A stretch of 64,000 nt of DNA from Nonomuraea dietziae (GTDB taxonomy: Bacteria; Actinomycetota; Actinomycetes; Streptosporangiales; Streptosporangiaceae), in NCBI RefSeq assembly GCF_014195505.1, contig NZ_JACIBV010000001.1, positions 1,178,001 through 1,242,000 on the forward strand, in the 5' to 3' direction. The notes beneath the pieces are model-generated. The model made no database searches. It was not told the DNA's origin and was given only the letters and a program-made list of their open reading frames with translations. The position numbers and the translations under genes were made by a program. Of the stretch, positions 35,091-43,510 are shown piece after piece; the stretch's first letter is position 1, and each line of letters begins with the position of its first letter.

Positions 35091-36391
35091 CCGGCCAGCT
35101 TCCTGTTCGTCTGCTGGGCCAGCAGCGTGGCGGCCTCGGTCAGCGCGGCGGCCGGATCGGCGCCCTTGAGCAGCACCTTCGTCTGCGCGTCACTGGCGAT
35201 CTTCAGCGCCCTCGCGTAGTCGCCCGAGTAGTAGGTCGCGTCGGCGCCCTCGGTGAGCGCGTCGACGAACGGCTTGAGCGCGGGCTGGTCACCGTAGTAC
35301 GGCTGGGGCTCGGTGTACCTCGGGTCGGAGTAGGCCGCGGTCAGCGCGGGGAAGACGCCGCCCTCCTTGAACACCTTGTTGATCACTTCGGGCCTGGTCA
35401 GCGCGTATTCGACGAACGTGTACGCCTCCTTCTGGTGCGGGCTGGTGCCCGACACCGCCAGGTGCGTGGAGTTGACGATCGCGGTGCGCTTGCCGCCGGG
35501 CGTCACGGCGGGCGGCTGCATCACGCGCCACAGGCCCTTCTGTTCCGGGCGCATGTCGGGGATGTAGCTGACCGCCCACGCCGCCCACGGCAGCACGGCC
35601 AGCTTGCCGCCGCTGATGAGCTGCTTGGCCGTGCCCTCGCCGGAGGTGTCGGCGACGATGCCCGCGTCGTTCATCTTCTTGAGCAGCGTCATGGCCTGGA
35701 CGGCGGGCGCCGAGCTCAGCGTCACCTCGCCCTGCCCGTTGAAGTAGAACGCACCCTGCTGCTGGAGCAGCGACTGGTAGAAGTCCATGTCGACGCTGCC
35801 CGCCGCGGACTTGTTCAGGCCGACGAGGAAGGCGCCGGTCTTCTCCTTGAGCTTCTTGCCCGCCTCGATCGCCTCGTCCCAGGTGGTGATCTTCTCCACC
35901 TCGACGCCCGCCTTGTCGAACAGGTCCTTGCGGTAGAAGAAGCCGACCGGGTTGACCTCCCACGGCATCGCGTAGACGCCGCCGTCCTTGCCCGTCACGG
36001 TCGGCCACAGGCCCTTGGCGAAGGCGTCCTTGTGTGAGTCGGCGCCGAGCTTTCGCAGGTCGGCCAGGCCGCCGGGGAACTTGTCCATGTAGCCGGGCAG
36101 GTAGTCGATGCCGATGTGCAGCACGTCGCCCAGGCCCTTGCCGCCCGCGGCCATGTCGATGGTGATCTTGTCCCAGATGGCGGGGTTGCCGACGGCCTGG
36201 ACGGTGACCTTGATGTTCGGGTTGGCCTTCTCGAAGTCCTTGGCGACGGCGGCCAGGCCGTCGGAGGCGGGCTTCCACGACCAGACGGTGATCTTGACGG
36301 GGCCTGCCTGCCCGGGGTCCTCTGTGGTGCCGCAGGCCGCGGTGAGAGCGCCGGTGAGGAGGACGGCGAGGGCCGCGCGACGGTCGATCAT
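35087..36391 (-). CDS. Sugar ABC transporter solute-binding lipoprotein (family 1)
   Basis: 434 residues. Lipoprotein signal with lipobox LTAAC and lipidated Cys20. The fold of family 1 sugar binders is visible in ITVWSWKPASDGLAAVAKDFEKANP and in VNPVGFFYRKDLFDKAGV. It captures an oligosaccharide for the two permeases downstream. No ATPase gene is present in the operon. Confidence 0.93.
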   Translation of the reverse strand: MIDRRAALAVLLTGALTAACGTTEDPGQAGPVKITVWSWKPASDGLAAVAKDFEKANPNIKVTVQAVGNPAIWDKITIDMAAGGKGLGDVLHIGIDYLPGYMDKFPGGLADLRKLGADSHKDAFAKGLWPTVTGKDGGVYAMPWEVNPVGFFYRKDLFDKAGVEVEKITTWDEAIEAGKKLKEKTGAFLVGLNKSAAGSVDMDFYQSLLQQQGAFYFNGQGEVTLSSAPAVQAMTLLKKMNDAGIVADTSGEGTAKQLISGGKLAVLPWAAWAVSYIPDMRPEQKGLWRVMQPPAVTPGGKRTAIVNSTHLAVSGTSPHQKEAYTFVEYALTRPEVINKVFKEGGVFPALTAAYSDPRYTEPQPYYGDQPALKPFVDALTEGADATYYSGDYARALKIASDAQTKVLLKGADPAAALTEAATLLAQQTNRKLAG

Positions 36392-36409
36392 TTCGTTCCT
36401 TTCGGGGGG

Positions 36410-37555
36410 TCAGGGCCTGCGTGCGGTACGCAGTCCCTCGGCCAGGCGGTCCACGGCCTGGCTCGGGGTGGTGGCGTGGGGGGACAGCCGGATCCAGCGG
36501 CCGCGCAGCGTGGTGGTGAGCCCCGCTCTGGTGAGGGCGGCGTGGACGTCCTCCGGATCGCGTCCAGGGAGGTGGAGGCAGGCGATGCCGCCGCGCTCGC
36601 CGGGGGGAAGGCCGTCGTGCTGGATCTCCGCGCCGGCGGCTCTGGCGGTGTCAAGGAGGGCGCCGAGACTGTCGGCCAGCCTGGCGGCGATGGCCTGGAC
36701 ACCCACGGTGGCGACGAGATCGAGGGCGGCGCCGAGCGCGGAGACGGCCGGATAGTCGGGGTTGGTCAAGGTGTGCGCGGCAGCCCCCCGCAGTGGCTCG
36801 CGGGGGTGACTCTCCGATGCCAGCGGGTCGTGGACGCCCGACCAGCCGCCGAGGCCCGGCGAGAGGTGGCGGGCGACCCGGTCGCGGACCATGAGGAGGG
36901 CCGCGCCCCACCCCGCCCTGAGCCACTTCTGGCCGCCGGAGGCGAGCACGTCGGCCGCCTCGACCTCCAGCGGGACCGCGCCGAGGCCCTGGATGGCGTC
37001 CACGACCAGGACCCGGTCCGGTCCGAGGAGCTCCTTGAGCGCGCCCAGGGGCGCCCTGTGGCCGGTCAGCGCGTCCACCGCGCTGACCGTGAGCGCCCTG
37101 ACGTCGGGAGTCAGATGCGCGGCCACGACCTCGGGGGTCACCCGAGGAGCGTCGATCCACCGCACCCTTGGGCCTCCGCGATCCTGGAACCGCAGCCACG
37201 GGTAGACGTTCGAGGGGAACTCGCCGCGCCGCACCAGCACCACCCCCTCGTCCGTGGTGCCGCGGCCGAGGGCGGCGGCGGCCGCGAACAGCGCGTGGCT
37301 GGTGGAGGTGGCGAAGGCGACCTCGTGCGGCGCGGCCCGCAGGAACAGGGCCGCGCTCGCGCAAACCTCCTCGGCCCGCGCCGCAAGCACGTCCACCGCC
37401 TGCTCGCCCGTGCTCAGCCGCGTTGCCTCGACGAGCGTCATGGCCACGTCGTGCGAGAGGGGGCCCACCCTGGCGAAGTCCAGATAGCCGGGGAGGTGGT
37501 CGAATCGCTGCAGGTAGCGCGCGAGTTGAACGTTCATATCAACACGGCGCTGCAT
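36410..37555 (-). CDS. Class V PLP aminotransferase / cysteine desulfurase-like
   Basis: 381 residues. The PLP-binding lysine is in DVLASGGQKWLRAGWG; the cofactor-binding aspartate is in VLVVDAIQGLGAV. It has the overall pattern of the SufS/isopenicillin-N-epimerase branch. The ATG at 37555 has GGAG ahead; a second ATG at 37537 coincides with the operator ATGAACGTTCA, which therefore lies inside the coding region. It is the first gene of the glycoside uptake operon. An amine-metabolising role, for example with glycosylated amino acids, is an inference from context. Confidence 0.8.
   Translation of the reverse strand: MQRRVDMNVQLARYLQRFDHLPGYLDFARVGPLSHDVAMTLVEATRLSTGEQAVDVLAARAEEVCASAALFLRAAPHEVAFATSTSHALFAAAAALGRGTTDEGVVLVRRGEFPSNVYPWLRFQDRGGPRVRWIDAPRVTPEVVAAHLTPDVRALTVSAVDALTGHRAPLGALKELLGPDRVLVVDAIQGLGAVPLEVEAADVLASGGQKWLRAGWGAALLMVRDRVARHLSPGLGGWSGVHDPLASESHPREPLRGAAAHTLTNPDYPAVSALGAALDLVATVGVQAIAARLADSLGALLDTARAAGAEIQHDGLPPGERGGIACLHLPGRDPEDVHAALTRAGLTTTLRGRWIRLSPHATTPSQAVDRLAEGLRTARRP
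37527..37536. promoter_or_regulatory. LacI-type operator TGAACGTTCA, downstream copy
   Basis: Perfect 10-base palindrome with central CG, in the first codons of the class V aminotransferase gene. Its centre is 56 bases from the next copy. Confidence 0.7.
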
Positions 37556-37582
37556 GGGGGCTCCAGACCAGAGAGGGGGATA

Positions 37583-37592
37583 TGAACGTTCA
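37583..37592. promoter_or_regulatory. LacI-type operator TGAACGTTCA at the operon promoter
   Basis: On the minus strand it follows a TATATT, a good -10, so the site covers the transcription start. Identical copies are at 37527 and 40196. Central CG palindromes of this form are typical LacI-family sites. Confidence 0.75.
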
Positions 37593-37646
37593 ATATAGGG
37601 CAGACCGGGCGCGCCGGGAAGACCCCGGGCGCGCCGTTCGTGCGGC

Positions 37647-40076
37647 TCAGTACTCGGTGGTCAGCGTGACGCCGCCGAAGTCCGTCACGCCGTACAGGCT
37701 GACGTAGTTCCAGCTGTTGGGCTGGACGTCGGCCACCAGGCTCTCCGCGGTGCCGGGACCCGTGGACCGGGCGTCATGGGAGGTGACGGTCGCCCATCCC
37801 GCCCTCTTGACGTACAGGTCGGCGTTGCCCGTGCCGCCGGAGGAGGTGACCTTGAGCCTGGACACGCCCGGAGGGATCCACAGGTAGAAGTAGGCGTGGT
37901 TCCGGTTGCTGTGCCCGATCCCGGTACGCCTGCAGTCCTCGCCCATGAGGCGCGGGTCATCGCCAGGGCAGTCGGGAAGGGCGGGCGGCTCGGCGCAGGC
38001 GCCCGCCGCGCACGCGGTCAGCCAGGTCCGCCAGTCGGCCTCGTGGTCGAGCGAGCGCAGCAGGCCGCCCGCGGCGCTCCAGTCGCCTGTCCTGTAGTGG
38101 CCGAGCAGCGTGGCGACCTCGGCGCGCTGACGCTCGAACATGTACCGGACGGCGAGGTAGCCCCAGACGTAGATCCGGTTCTGGCCCTGGCCGTAGGCGG
38201 TGTCGAAGAGTTCGCGCAGCGTGTGGCTGTGCTTGGCGGCCTCCGTGTGGGCGGTGGTGTTGGGCAGGCCGCGGTAGGACCACGAGACGTACTCGGCCAG
38301 CCCCTCGCTCCACCACACGACGGGCGTGGTCGGGGAGCCGAAGTTCCCGTACAGGTCGAAGCGGCCGTCGAGGTAGTGCGTGTACTCGTGGTTGAGATTC
38401 CACACCGCGAAGTCGGGCCGCTCCCACGTCGCCTCGTAGGCGATGAAGCGCGCCTGGTTGCCCGCCGCGGCGGGGTCGCCTTCCAGGTACATGCCGCCGT
38501 TGTTGGTGTCGATGCCGTAGATCGGGCCCGCGTAGGTCCGGTAGTCGGCGCTGGAGTCGAAGACGACCACCTCCAGCGTGGCGTTGCCGTCATCGGCGAC
38601 GGGCCTGCCGCCGGAGGCGACCAGGCCGTGGAAGAAGGCGTCCTGGTTCGCCAGGCTCGCGCAGGTGGTCGCGAACTGCGCCGCGGTCATGTCCTGCGCC
38701 AGGATGCGCAGGGCCGGGCCACAGGAATGGGTGTACGGCAGGGCGACGGCCTTCAGCCTGGCGGGCAGGTCGCACACGTCGTAGTACGCGCAGTCGGCGG
38801 GGACGCTGTCGAAGGTCACGTCCGCGATGCCGATCCAGAGGGGAGCGGTCCTGCCGGTGATCGAGTACTCCTCCAACATGGCCTTCACCATGGGTTTGAC
38901 GGTCGGGACCAGGTCGGAGTGGCTCAGGAACCTGGCCAGCTCCCGCCCGGCGTTGACGGTCATGAACGCGGAGTCGGTGCCGAGCAGGTCCAGATGGTTC
39001 TCGGCGAAGGCCTTCAGGGAGTGCAGCAGGCCGTGGTCGGCGGCGACGGCGGCGACGAAGTCGGGCCTCCAGTGGCCGCGGAAGATCGTGTTGAAGGCCT
39101 CGTAGACGGCGTTGCGCATCCACCACGAGGCGTTGTGGGCGCTGTCGTAGGAGTCGAGCAGGCGCTTCATGACCGGGATGTAGCGGGCGTTCTCTCCGGA
39201 GCTCGCGGTCAGGATGACCGCCTCGGTGAGCACCTCTCCGTTGGCGTCGGAGACCGCCCTGGAGGCGGGCGCGGCGAAGAACGCGTCGAGCCCCGCGCGC
39301 ACGGCCACCTGCAGGCTCTCGGTGTACGGCCCGACCGCGTCCCTGTTGTACCACTGCACGTAGTAGCCGGCGCGCAGGTAGAGCAGGAGCTGTCCCACCG
39401 AGGTGGAGTTGTCACCGGGATAGGAGGGGGCTGCGCTCCGGAGGGCGTTCGCCACGGGGATCATCTGCGATTCGCGGAAGGCCCCACGGGCGTCGTCGCC
39501 GGTCAGCGCGAACAGCGTGTTGACGCACGAGACCTGCGCCGCCTTGATCGCGGCCACCAGCGCGTCGCCCGTCCTGGTGGTGAAGACGGTGATGTCGCAG
39601 GCCGTCGCCTTGGTGGAGCGGGCGGAGGGACGCGGGCGGGTCGGCTGCGCGGCGGGGTCGTCGTAGTCGCGCCTGCTCTCCTTGCGGGGCTCGGCGAGCG
39701 GCGGCAGTTCGGTGGCGGGCAGCGGCTCGGCCTGCCGGTGCGGGGTGGCGGCCGAGGCGTCCCCGGCGGGCGGCGGCTCGGCGCCCGGCGGGGCCGCCGC
39801 CCCTGGCGCCGTCACGGCGGCCTCGGCGCGCCCGGCGACCGCGGGAGCTTCGGAGCTCCCGGCGACCGCAGGGACCTCGGCGTGCGCGGCGACCGGGGAG
39901 GCTGCGGAGCGCCTGGCGACCGAAGAGGGCTCGGCGTGCGCGGCGGCCGCGGAGGGTGGGGCCGCCGCGGATAACTCGTTGGATTCGGCGTGGGAGGCGG
40001 GGGCGAGGCCCCCCGCTCCGAGACCGAGCGTCAGGGCGACCACGGCCGCCTTCAGCATGGATTGCGCGATTCTCAT
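37647..40076 (-). CDS. Secreted metallopeptidase, M9 (collagenase)-like, with PPC domain
   Basis: 809 residues from ATG 40076 (GGAG ahead). Signal peptide: MRIAQSMLK, hydrophobic core, ASHA. Next is a roughly 120-residue low-complexity linker with five 9-residue repeats. The catalytic region contains LNHEYTHYLDGRF, an HExxH zinc site at about residues 559-563, and WWSEGLAEYVSW with the third ligand Glu about 30 residues later. This is the pattern of peptidase family M9. The last 95 residues (YFYLWIPPGVSRLKVTSSGG, DLYVKRAGW) form a PPC-type beta domain that can bind matrix. It probably acts outside the cell on collagen-like or other proteins. An operator identical to the glycoside operon sites lies 120 bases upstream. 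Confidence 0.85.
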   Translation of the reverse strand: MRIAQSMLKAAVVALTLGLGAGGLAPASHAESNELSAAAPPSAAAAHAEPSSVARRSAASPVAAHAEVPAVAGSSEAPAVAGRAEAAVTAPGAAAPPGAEPPPAGDASAATPHRQAEPLPATELPPLAEPRKESRRDYDDPAAQPTRPRPSARSTKATACDITVFTTRTGDALVAAIKAAQVSCVNTLFALTGDDARGAFRESQMIPVANALRSAAPSYPGDNSTSVGQLLLYLRAGYYVQWYNRDAVGPYTESLQVAVRAGLDAFFAAPASRAVSDANGEVLTEAVILTASSGENARYIPVMKRLLDSYDSAHNASWWMRNAVYEAFNTIFRGHWRPDFVAAVAADHGLLHSLKAFAENHLDLLGTDSAFMTVNAGRELARFLSHSDLVPTVKPMVKAMLEEYSITGRTAPLWIGIADVTFDSVPADCAYYDVCDLPARLKAVALPYTHSCGPALRILAQDMTAAQFATTCASLANQDAFFHGLVASGGRPVADDGNATLEVVVFDSSADYRTYAGPIYGIDTNNGGMYLEGDPAAAGNQARFIAYEATWERPDFAVWNLNHEYTHYLDGRFDLYGNFGSPTTPVVWWSEGLAEYVSWSYRGLPNTTAHTEAAKHSHTLRELFDTAYGQGQNRIYVWGYLAVRYMFERQRAEVATLLGHYRTGDWSAAGGLLRSLDHEADWRTWLTACAAGACAEPPALPDCPGDDPRLMGEDCRRTGIGHSNRNHAYFYLWIPPGVSRLKVTSSGGTGNADLYVKRAGWATVTSHDARSTGPGTAESLVADVQPNSWNYVSLYGVTDFGGVTLTTEY
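39826..39960. repeat. 27-bp imperfect tandem repeat, five copies, in the peptidase linker
   Basis: Units of the type GCGCGCCCGGCGACCGCGGG followed by AGCTTCG at 39826, 39853, 39880, 39907 and 39934, diverging in several positions. They encode 9-residue Ala/Val/Glu/Pro repeats such as EVPAVAGSS and EAPAVAGRA in the exported linker. Confidence 0.75.
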
Positions 40077-40195
40077 CACCACTCCTGGGGGATGGAGCGC
40101 GGGAGGGCCGGGCCCCCGAACCTCCGGCCGGCCGCGATGGGCTACGTGATGCGTAACATGTCACACCGTTCAAGGGGAATCAAGGCCGAATTTTA

Positions 40196-40205
40196 TGAAC
40201 GTTCA
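40196..40205. promoter_or_regulatory. LacI-type operator TGAACGTTCA upstream of the metallopeptidase gene
   Basis: ATGAACGTTCAT palindrome; minus-strand downstream are TAAAAT next to the site and TTGATT-N17-CATGTT, two possible promoters. It matches both sites in the glycoside operon exactly. Confidence 0.7.
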
Positions 40206-40264
40206 TAGGGCATCGTCGCCGTCTTCCCTCTGCACTGCCGTCATCTCGCCACGCCGGGTACTGG

Positions 40265-40687
40265 TCAGGCTTGGGCAGGTCGGGTTCGGCGCGGTGGGGC
40301 GACTGGAGCGTGCGCGGGCTCGAACAGTTCGATGAGGTTGCCGGCGGGATCGGTGAGCAGGATCTGGCGTCCGCCGGGGCCGGCGACCACGTCGCTGGAG
40401 AAGGACGACACGCCGGCGCCGCGGAGCCGGTCGATCTCGGCGTCGAGATCGTCGACGAGGAGGTGGATGCGGTTGCGCCCGGCGGTGGTGCCCTGAGGGG
40501 TGGCGCGGGCGCCGGAGCTGGCCGGTCCGGACAGCAGCAGCCGCAGCGGTCCGCGCACCACGTCGGCGAAGGCGGGCGCGGCGTCGGTGTTCAGGGCGAA
40601 GCCGAGGTGGGTGGTGTAGAAGTCGACAGCGGCGGCCACGTCGTCGACGAGGTAGCGGACACTGGCGAGCTGATCGGGCACGGTCAT
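40265..40687 (-). CDS. VOC (glyoxalase/bleomycin-resistance fold) protein
   Basis: 140 residues, one VOC domain pair: VRYLVDDVAAAVDFYTTHLGF at the start, IHLLVDDLDAEIDRLRGAGV, then LLTDPAGNLIELFEP. The Glu of IELFEP is a usual metal ligand. There are no cysteines, so it is not a canonical ArsI C-As lyase although it is next to an arsenate reductase fusion (ATGA overlap). The role may be detoxification or ligand sequestration. Confidence 0.85.
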   Translation of the reverse strand: MTVPDQLASVRYLVDDVAAAVDFYTTHLGFALNTDAAPAFADVVRGPLRLLLSGPASSGARATPQGTTAGRNRIHLLVDDLDAEIDRLRGAGVSSFSSDVVAGPGGRQILLTDPAGNLIELFEPAHAPVAPPRRTRPAQA

Positions 40688-41487
40688 GACGGGACCTCCT
40701 GTGGCGCGAGGACAGGCAACAGGTAACGGATGCGGGTGTCGATCTCGGCCACGGTGCGGGCGAAGGCCGGGTGACCCGCCCCCTCGGTGCGGCCGGCCGT
40801 GGCCGGGTCGGGGATGCTCCAGTGCAGGCGCCGGGGGTGGCCGCCGAAGTCGGGGACGACCTCGCGGACCTTGTCGCACATGCTGATCACGTAGTCGAAC
40901 CGACGGCCGGCCACGGTGTCCAGGTGCCGCGGACGCCGGCCGGCCAAGTCGATGCCGTAGCGCTCGCGCAGGGTCCGTACGGCGTCGGGATGCAGCTCCT
41001 GCCGTGGGTGACTGCCCGCGCTGGTCACCTCGACACGGCCGCCGGTGCGATGGCGGAGCAGGGCTTCGGCGATCGGTGAACGGGCGCTGTTGCCCGTACA
41101 GGTGAACAACACGGCGGTCCCGCGCACGGACGACGGCGGTGGCGTCGGCGGGGCCGGATCGAGGCGGAGCGCGGGGTGCAGAGCGGCACCGGTCGCGGCC
41201 AGCGCGTGGGCACAGCCTTCCAGTTCCAGATGGTAGTAGCTGTCGCGGGCGTCGAAGCTGCTGCGCCGCGAGGTGATCAGCCCGCCGCCCCGCAGCAGCC
41301 GCAGATGGTAGGAGACCAGATTCTGCGGCTGGCCGACCAGCTCGACCAGCTCGCGAACGCGGTAGTCGCCCGCGGCCAGCTCGGTCAGCAGTCGCCACCG
41401 CAGGGGATGGGCGGCCAGTCGCAGGAAGGCCGGAGCGCCTTGGGCCGAGGACACCACGCCATAATACATCAAGCCAGTTTGATGCAT
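40684..41487 (-). CDS. ArsR repressor fused to a low-molecular-weight phosphatase-type arsenate reductase
   Basis: 267 residues in two parts. Residues about 15-100 are an ArsR winged helix (LRLAAHPLRWRLLTELA, QPQNLVSYHLRLLRGGGLI). Residues about 122-262 are an ArsC/low-molecular-weight tyrosine phosphatase domain with P-loop FTCTGNSARSPIAEALL (CX5R), ITS-AGS, and the general acid region DPAT. Fusions of this kind occur in actinobacteria; the repressor may sense arsenic while the reductase part works or acts only as a sensor. No pump gene is nearby. The start ATG overlaps the operator-like repeat at 41464. Confidence 0.85.
   Translation of the reverse strand: MHQTGLMYYGVVSSAQGAPAFLRLAAHPLRWRLLTELAAGDYRVRELVELVGQPQNLVSYHLRLLRGGGLITSRRSSFDARDSYYHLELEGCAHALAATGAALHPALRLDPAPPTPPPSSVRGTAVLFTCTGNSARSPIAEALLRHRTGGRVEVTSAGSHPRQELHPDAVRTLRERYGIDLAGRRPRHLDTVAGRRFDYVISMCDKVREVVPDFGGHPRRLHWSIPDPATAGRTEGAGHPAFARTVAEIDTRIRYLLPVLAPQEVPS
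41464..41487. promoter_or_regulatory. ArsR-type operator over the fusion gene start
   Basis: Inverted repeat ATACATCAAG-N4-TTTGATGCAT, imperfect at two positions, resembles ATCAA-N6-TTGAT ArsR sites. The gene's own ATG lies within it, so autorepression is expected. Confidence 0.6.
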
Positions 41488-41508
41488 CTGTGACCCCGGG
41501 CCGAGATG

Positions 41509-42171
41509 TCAGGAGCCGCCCGGGGCCACCAGGCCTGATTCGTAGGCGAGGACGACGAGCTGAGCGCGGTCGCGGGCGTGGAGCTTGGCCATGGCTCGGT
41601 TGATGTGAGTTTTCGCGGTCATCGGGCTGATCACCATGCGGTCCGCGATCTGGTCGTTGGACAGGCCGTGCGCGACCAGGGCGACGGCCTCACGTTCGCG
41701 GCTGGTCAGGTCTTTCAGCCCCGTGCCGGCGCCGGCGATGAGCGGCTGGGTGATGTACCTGTTGATGAGCTTGCGGGTGATCGAAGGGGCGAGCAGCGCG
41801 TCACCGCGCGCCGCCACGCGCACGGCGTGAAGGAGGTCTTCGGGCACGATGTCTTTGACGAGGAATCCGGCCGCGCCGGCGCGCAGCGCGTGGAAGACGT
41901 ACTCGTCGAAGCCGTAGTTGGTCAGGATGACGACGTGCACCCCGGCCAGCGCCGGGTCGGCGGCGATGCGCCGGGTCGCCTCGATGCCGTCGGCGACCGG
42001 CATCTGGATGTCGATGAGAGCCACGTCGGGCAGATGCTCCTTCGCCAGAGCCACGCCCTCTGCCCCGTCGCCGGCCTCGGCCACCACCTCGATGTCGTCT
42101 TCCAGGTCGAGGAGCGCGCGAAATCCGCTGCGGATGAGTGGCTGGTCGTCGACCAGCAGGACACGGATCAC
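41509..42171 (-). CDS. NarL/LuxR-type response regulator
   Basis: 220 residues. Receiver domain: VLLVDDQPLIRSGF, phospho-acceptor Asp in LIDIQMPVADGIEA, conserved Lys in FLVKDI. C-terminal LuxR helix-turn-helix: LTSREREAVALVAHGLSNDQIA, TAKTHINRAMAKLH. GTG start overlaps the kinase stop (GTGA), so the two form a two-component system. Confidence 0.93.
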   Translation of the reverse strand: MIRVLLVDDQPLIRSGFRALLDLEDDIEVVAEAGDGAEGVALAKEHLPDVALIDIQMPVADGIEATRRIAADPALAGVHVVILTNYGFDEYVFHALRAGAAGFLVKDIVPEDLLHAVRVAARGDALLAPSITRKLINRYITQPLIAGAGTGLKDLTSREREAVALVAHGLSNDQIADRMVISPMTAKTHINRAMAKLHARDRAQLVVLAYESGLVAPGGS

Positions 42172-43295
42172 GGCGTCTGCCCCACAGGAAGTTCAGCCTG
42201 GACGGTGAAACCGCCCTCGCTGCGCGGCTCGGCGCGCAGCCGGCCGCCGAGTGCCGTGACTCGTTCGCGCATCCCGAGCAGCCCGACGCCGGGCACAGGG
42301 GCGGCGTCCGGTGTGGCCCTGCCGTCGTCGTCGATGCGTATCGCGAGGCCGTCCGGACGGCAGTCGATCCGGATCGACGCGGAAGCGGCGGTGGCATGGC
42401 GGGCGATGTTGGTGAGCGACTCCTGCACGATCCGGTAGACGGTCCGGCTCACCGCGGCCGGCACGTCATGTCGTTGCCCTTCGATCGTCAGCGTCGCGTC
42501 CAGGCCGATGCTACGGGCCCGTTCCACCAGCTCAGGAACGTCGTCGAGCCCACGCGGCGGGGTCGTGTCGTCATCGCGCAGCGCCTGCAGGGTGGCGCGC
42601 AGTTCCCGCGCCGCCTCACGTCCGGCCTCCTGGATCGCCAGCAGGGAATCCGGCACCTGTTCACCACGCCTGCGGGCGACGTGGACGGCGACTTCGGCCT
42701 GCACCTTGATGATCGAGATCTGGTGGGTGAGCGAATCGTGCAGCTCCCGCGCGATGTGCAGCCGCTCCTCGTCGGCGCGGTGCTGCGCGATCTCCTCCCT
42801 GGTGCGCTCGGCTTCCTCCGCCCGTCGCTCGGCCTGCCGCACCGCTTCACCCGCGGCGCCGGCCGCGACCAGCCAGGCCAGCTCGAGCGCGCCCCTGGCC
42901 TGCGCGAACGCCTCACCCGTGTCGTGCAGGCCCGAGGCCAGGGCCGCGAGAGGGAGGAGGGCGAGCACGATCACGCTCGCCGCCACCGTGATCGCGCGGT
43001 GTCCCGCCCGCACGGCGGCGTACACCGCGAACAGGTAGGCGACGGCAGGCACGTCGAAACCGGCCGCGTGATGACCCACCGCGCACAGCCCGGTGACGGC
43101 CAGGACGGGAACAGGGGCCCGGCGGCGCGCGACCAGCGCCAGGCCGCCCGCCGTCAGCAGCGCGTAGCCGAACAGGTCGAGGTTCGTGGTGGAGTGCTGC
43201 CCGGACAGCCCGGTGACCAGCAACGCCGCCGCCACGCAGATGGCGATCGTCCAGTCTGTGACCCAGGCCCTGACACCGGACCGTCCTATGCGCAT
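42168..43295 (-). CDS. Sensor histidine kinase, NarL-partner (HisKA_3)
   Basis: 375 residues from ATG 43295. N-terminal four to five membrane helices (ICVAAALLVTGL, LFGYALLTAGGLALVA, VPAVAYLFAVYAAV, ASVIVLALLPLAAL) without a large external loop, then a coiled stretch, the phospho-acceptor ARELHDSLTHQ, an N-box ESLTNIARHA and G-box GVGLLGMRERV. A TACAGT 7 bases ahead of the ATG suggests leaderless transcription. The signal is unknown; targets may include the adjacent DUF6223 gene. Confidence 0.92.
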   Translation of the reverse strand: MRIGRSGVRAWVTDWTIAICVAAALLVTGLSGQHSTTNLDLFGYALLTAGGLALVARRRAPVPVLAVTGLCAVGHHAAGFDVPAVAYLFAVYAAVRAGHRAITVAASVIVLALLPLAALASGLHDTGEAFAQARGALELAWLVAAGAAGEAVRQAERRAEEAERTREEIAQHRADEERLHIARELHDSLTHQISIIKVQAEVAVHVARRRGEQVPDSLLAIQEAGREAARELRATLQALRDDDTTPPRGLDDVPELVERARSIGLDATLTIEGQRHDVPAAVSRTVYRIVQESLTNIARHATAASASIRIDCRPDGLAIRIDDDGRATPDAAPVPGVGLLGMRERVTALGGRLRAEPRSEGGFTVQAELPVGQTP

Positions 43296-43348
43296 GCGCG
43301 CACTGTAGCCGGACGTCCGCGCGGGTGACTCCTGCGCGCGGATGATCG

Positions 43349-43405
43349 GCCGGCTACCGCACACGCGGTACTTTCGCGGCTCCTGCGGCGTCCGCGGTAG
43401 CCGGC
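43349..43405. promoter_or_regulatory. 12-bp perfect inverted repeat between kinase and DUF6223 genes
   Basis: GCCGGCTACCGC at 43349-43360 and GCGGTAGCCGGC at 43394-43405, loop 33 bases with extra CGCGGTA copies. Lies in a divergent promoter region, so a regulator-binding site or RNA hairpin is possible. Confidence 0.45.
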
Positions 43406-43510
43406 TGCGGCATCGGCGTCAGCGCACATTGCCCGCGTTCGCTGGACGACCGGCGGCCGGTCCGGCGGACATGATCAGACGACACCCAGTCGCAGGAGAG
43501 GAAGCACCTC

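Noticed and set aside
37527..37555. ATG at 37537 as start of the class V aminotransferase
   Set aside because: No ribosome site precedes it, while ATG 37555 has GGAG at the right distance; the ATG is part of the operator palindrome.
40265..40687. VOC protein as ArsI organoarsenical lyase
   Set aside because: The protein has no cysteine at all, whereas ArsI needs a vicinal cysteine pair for arsenic binding.
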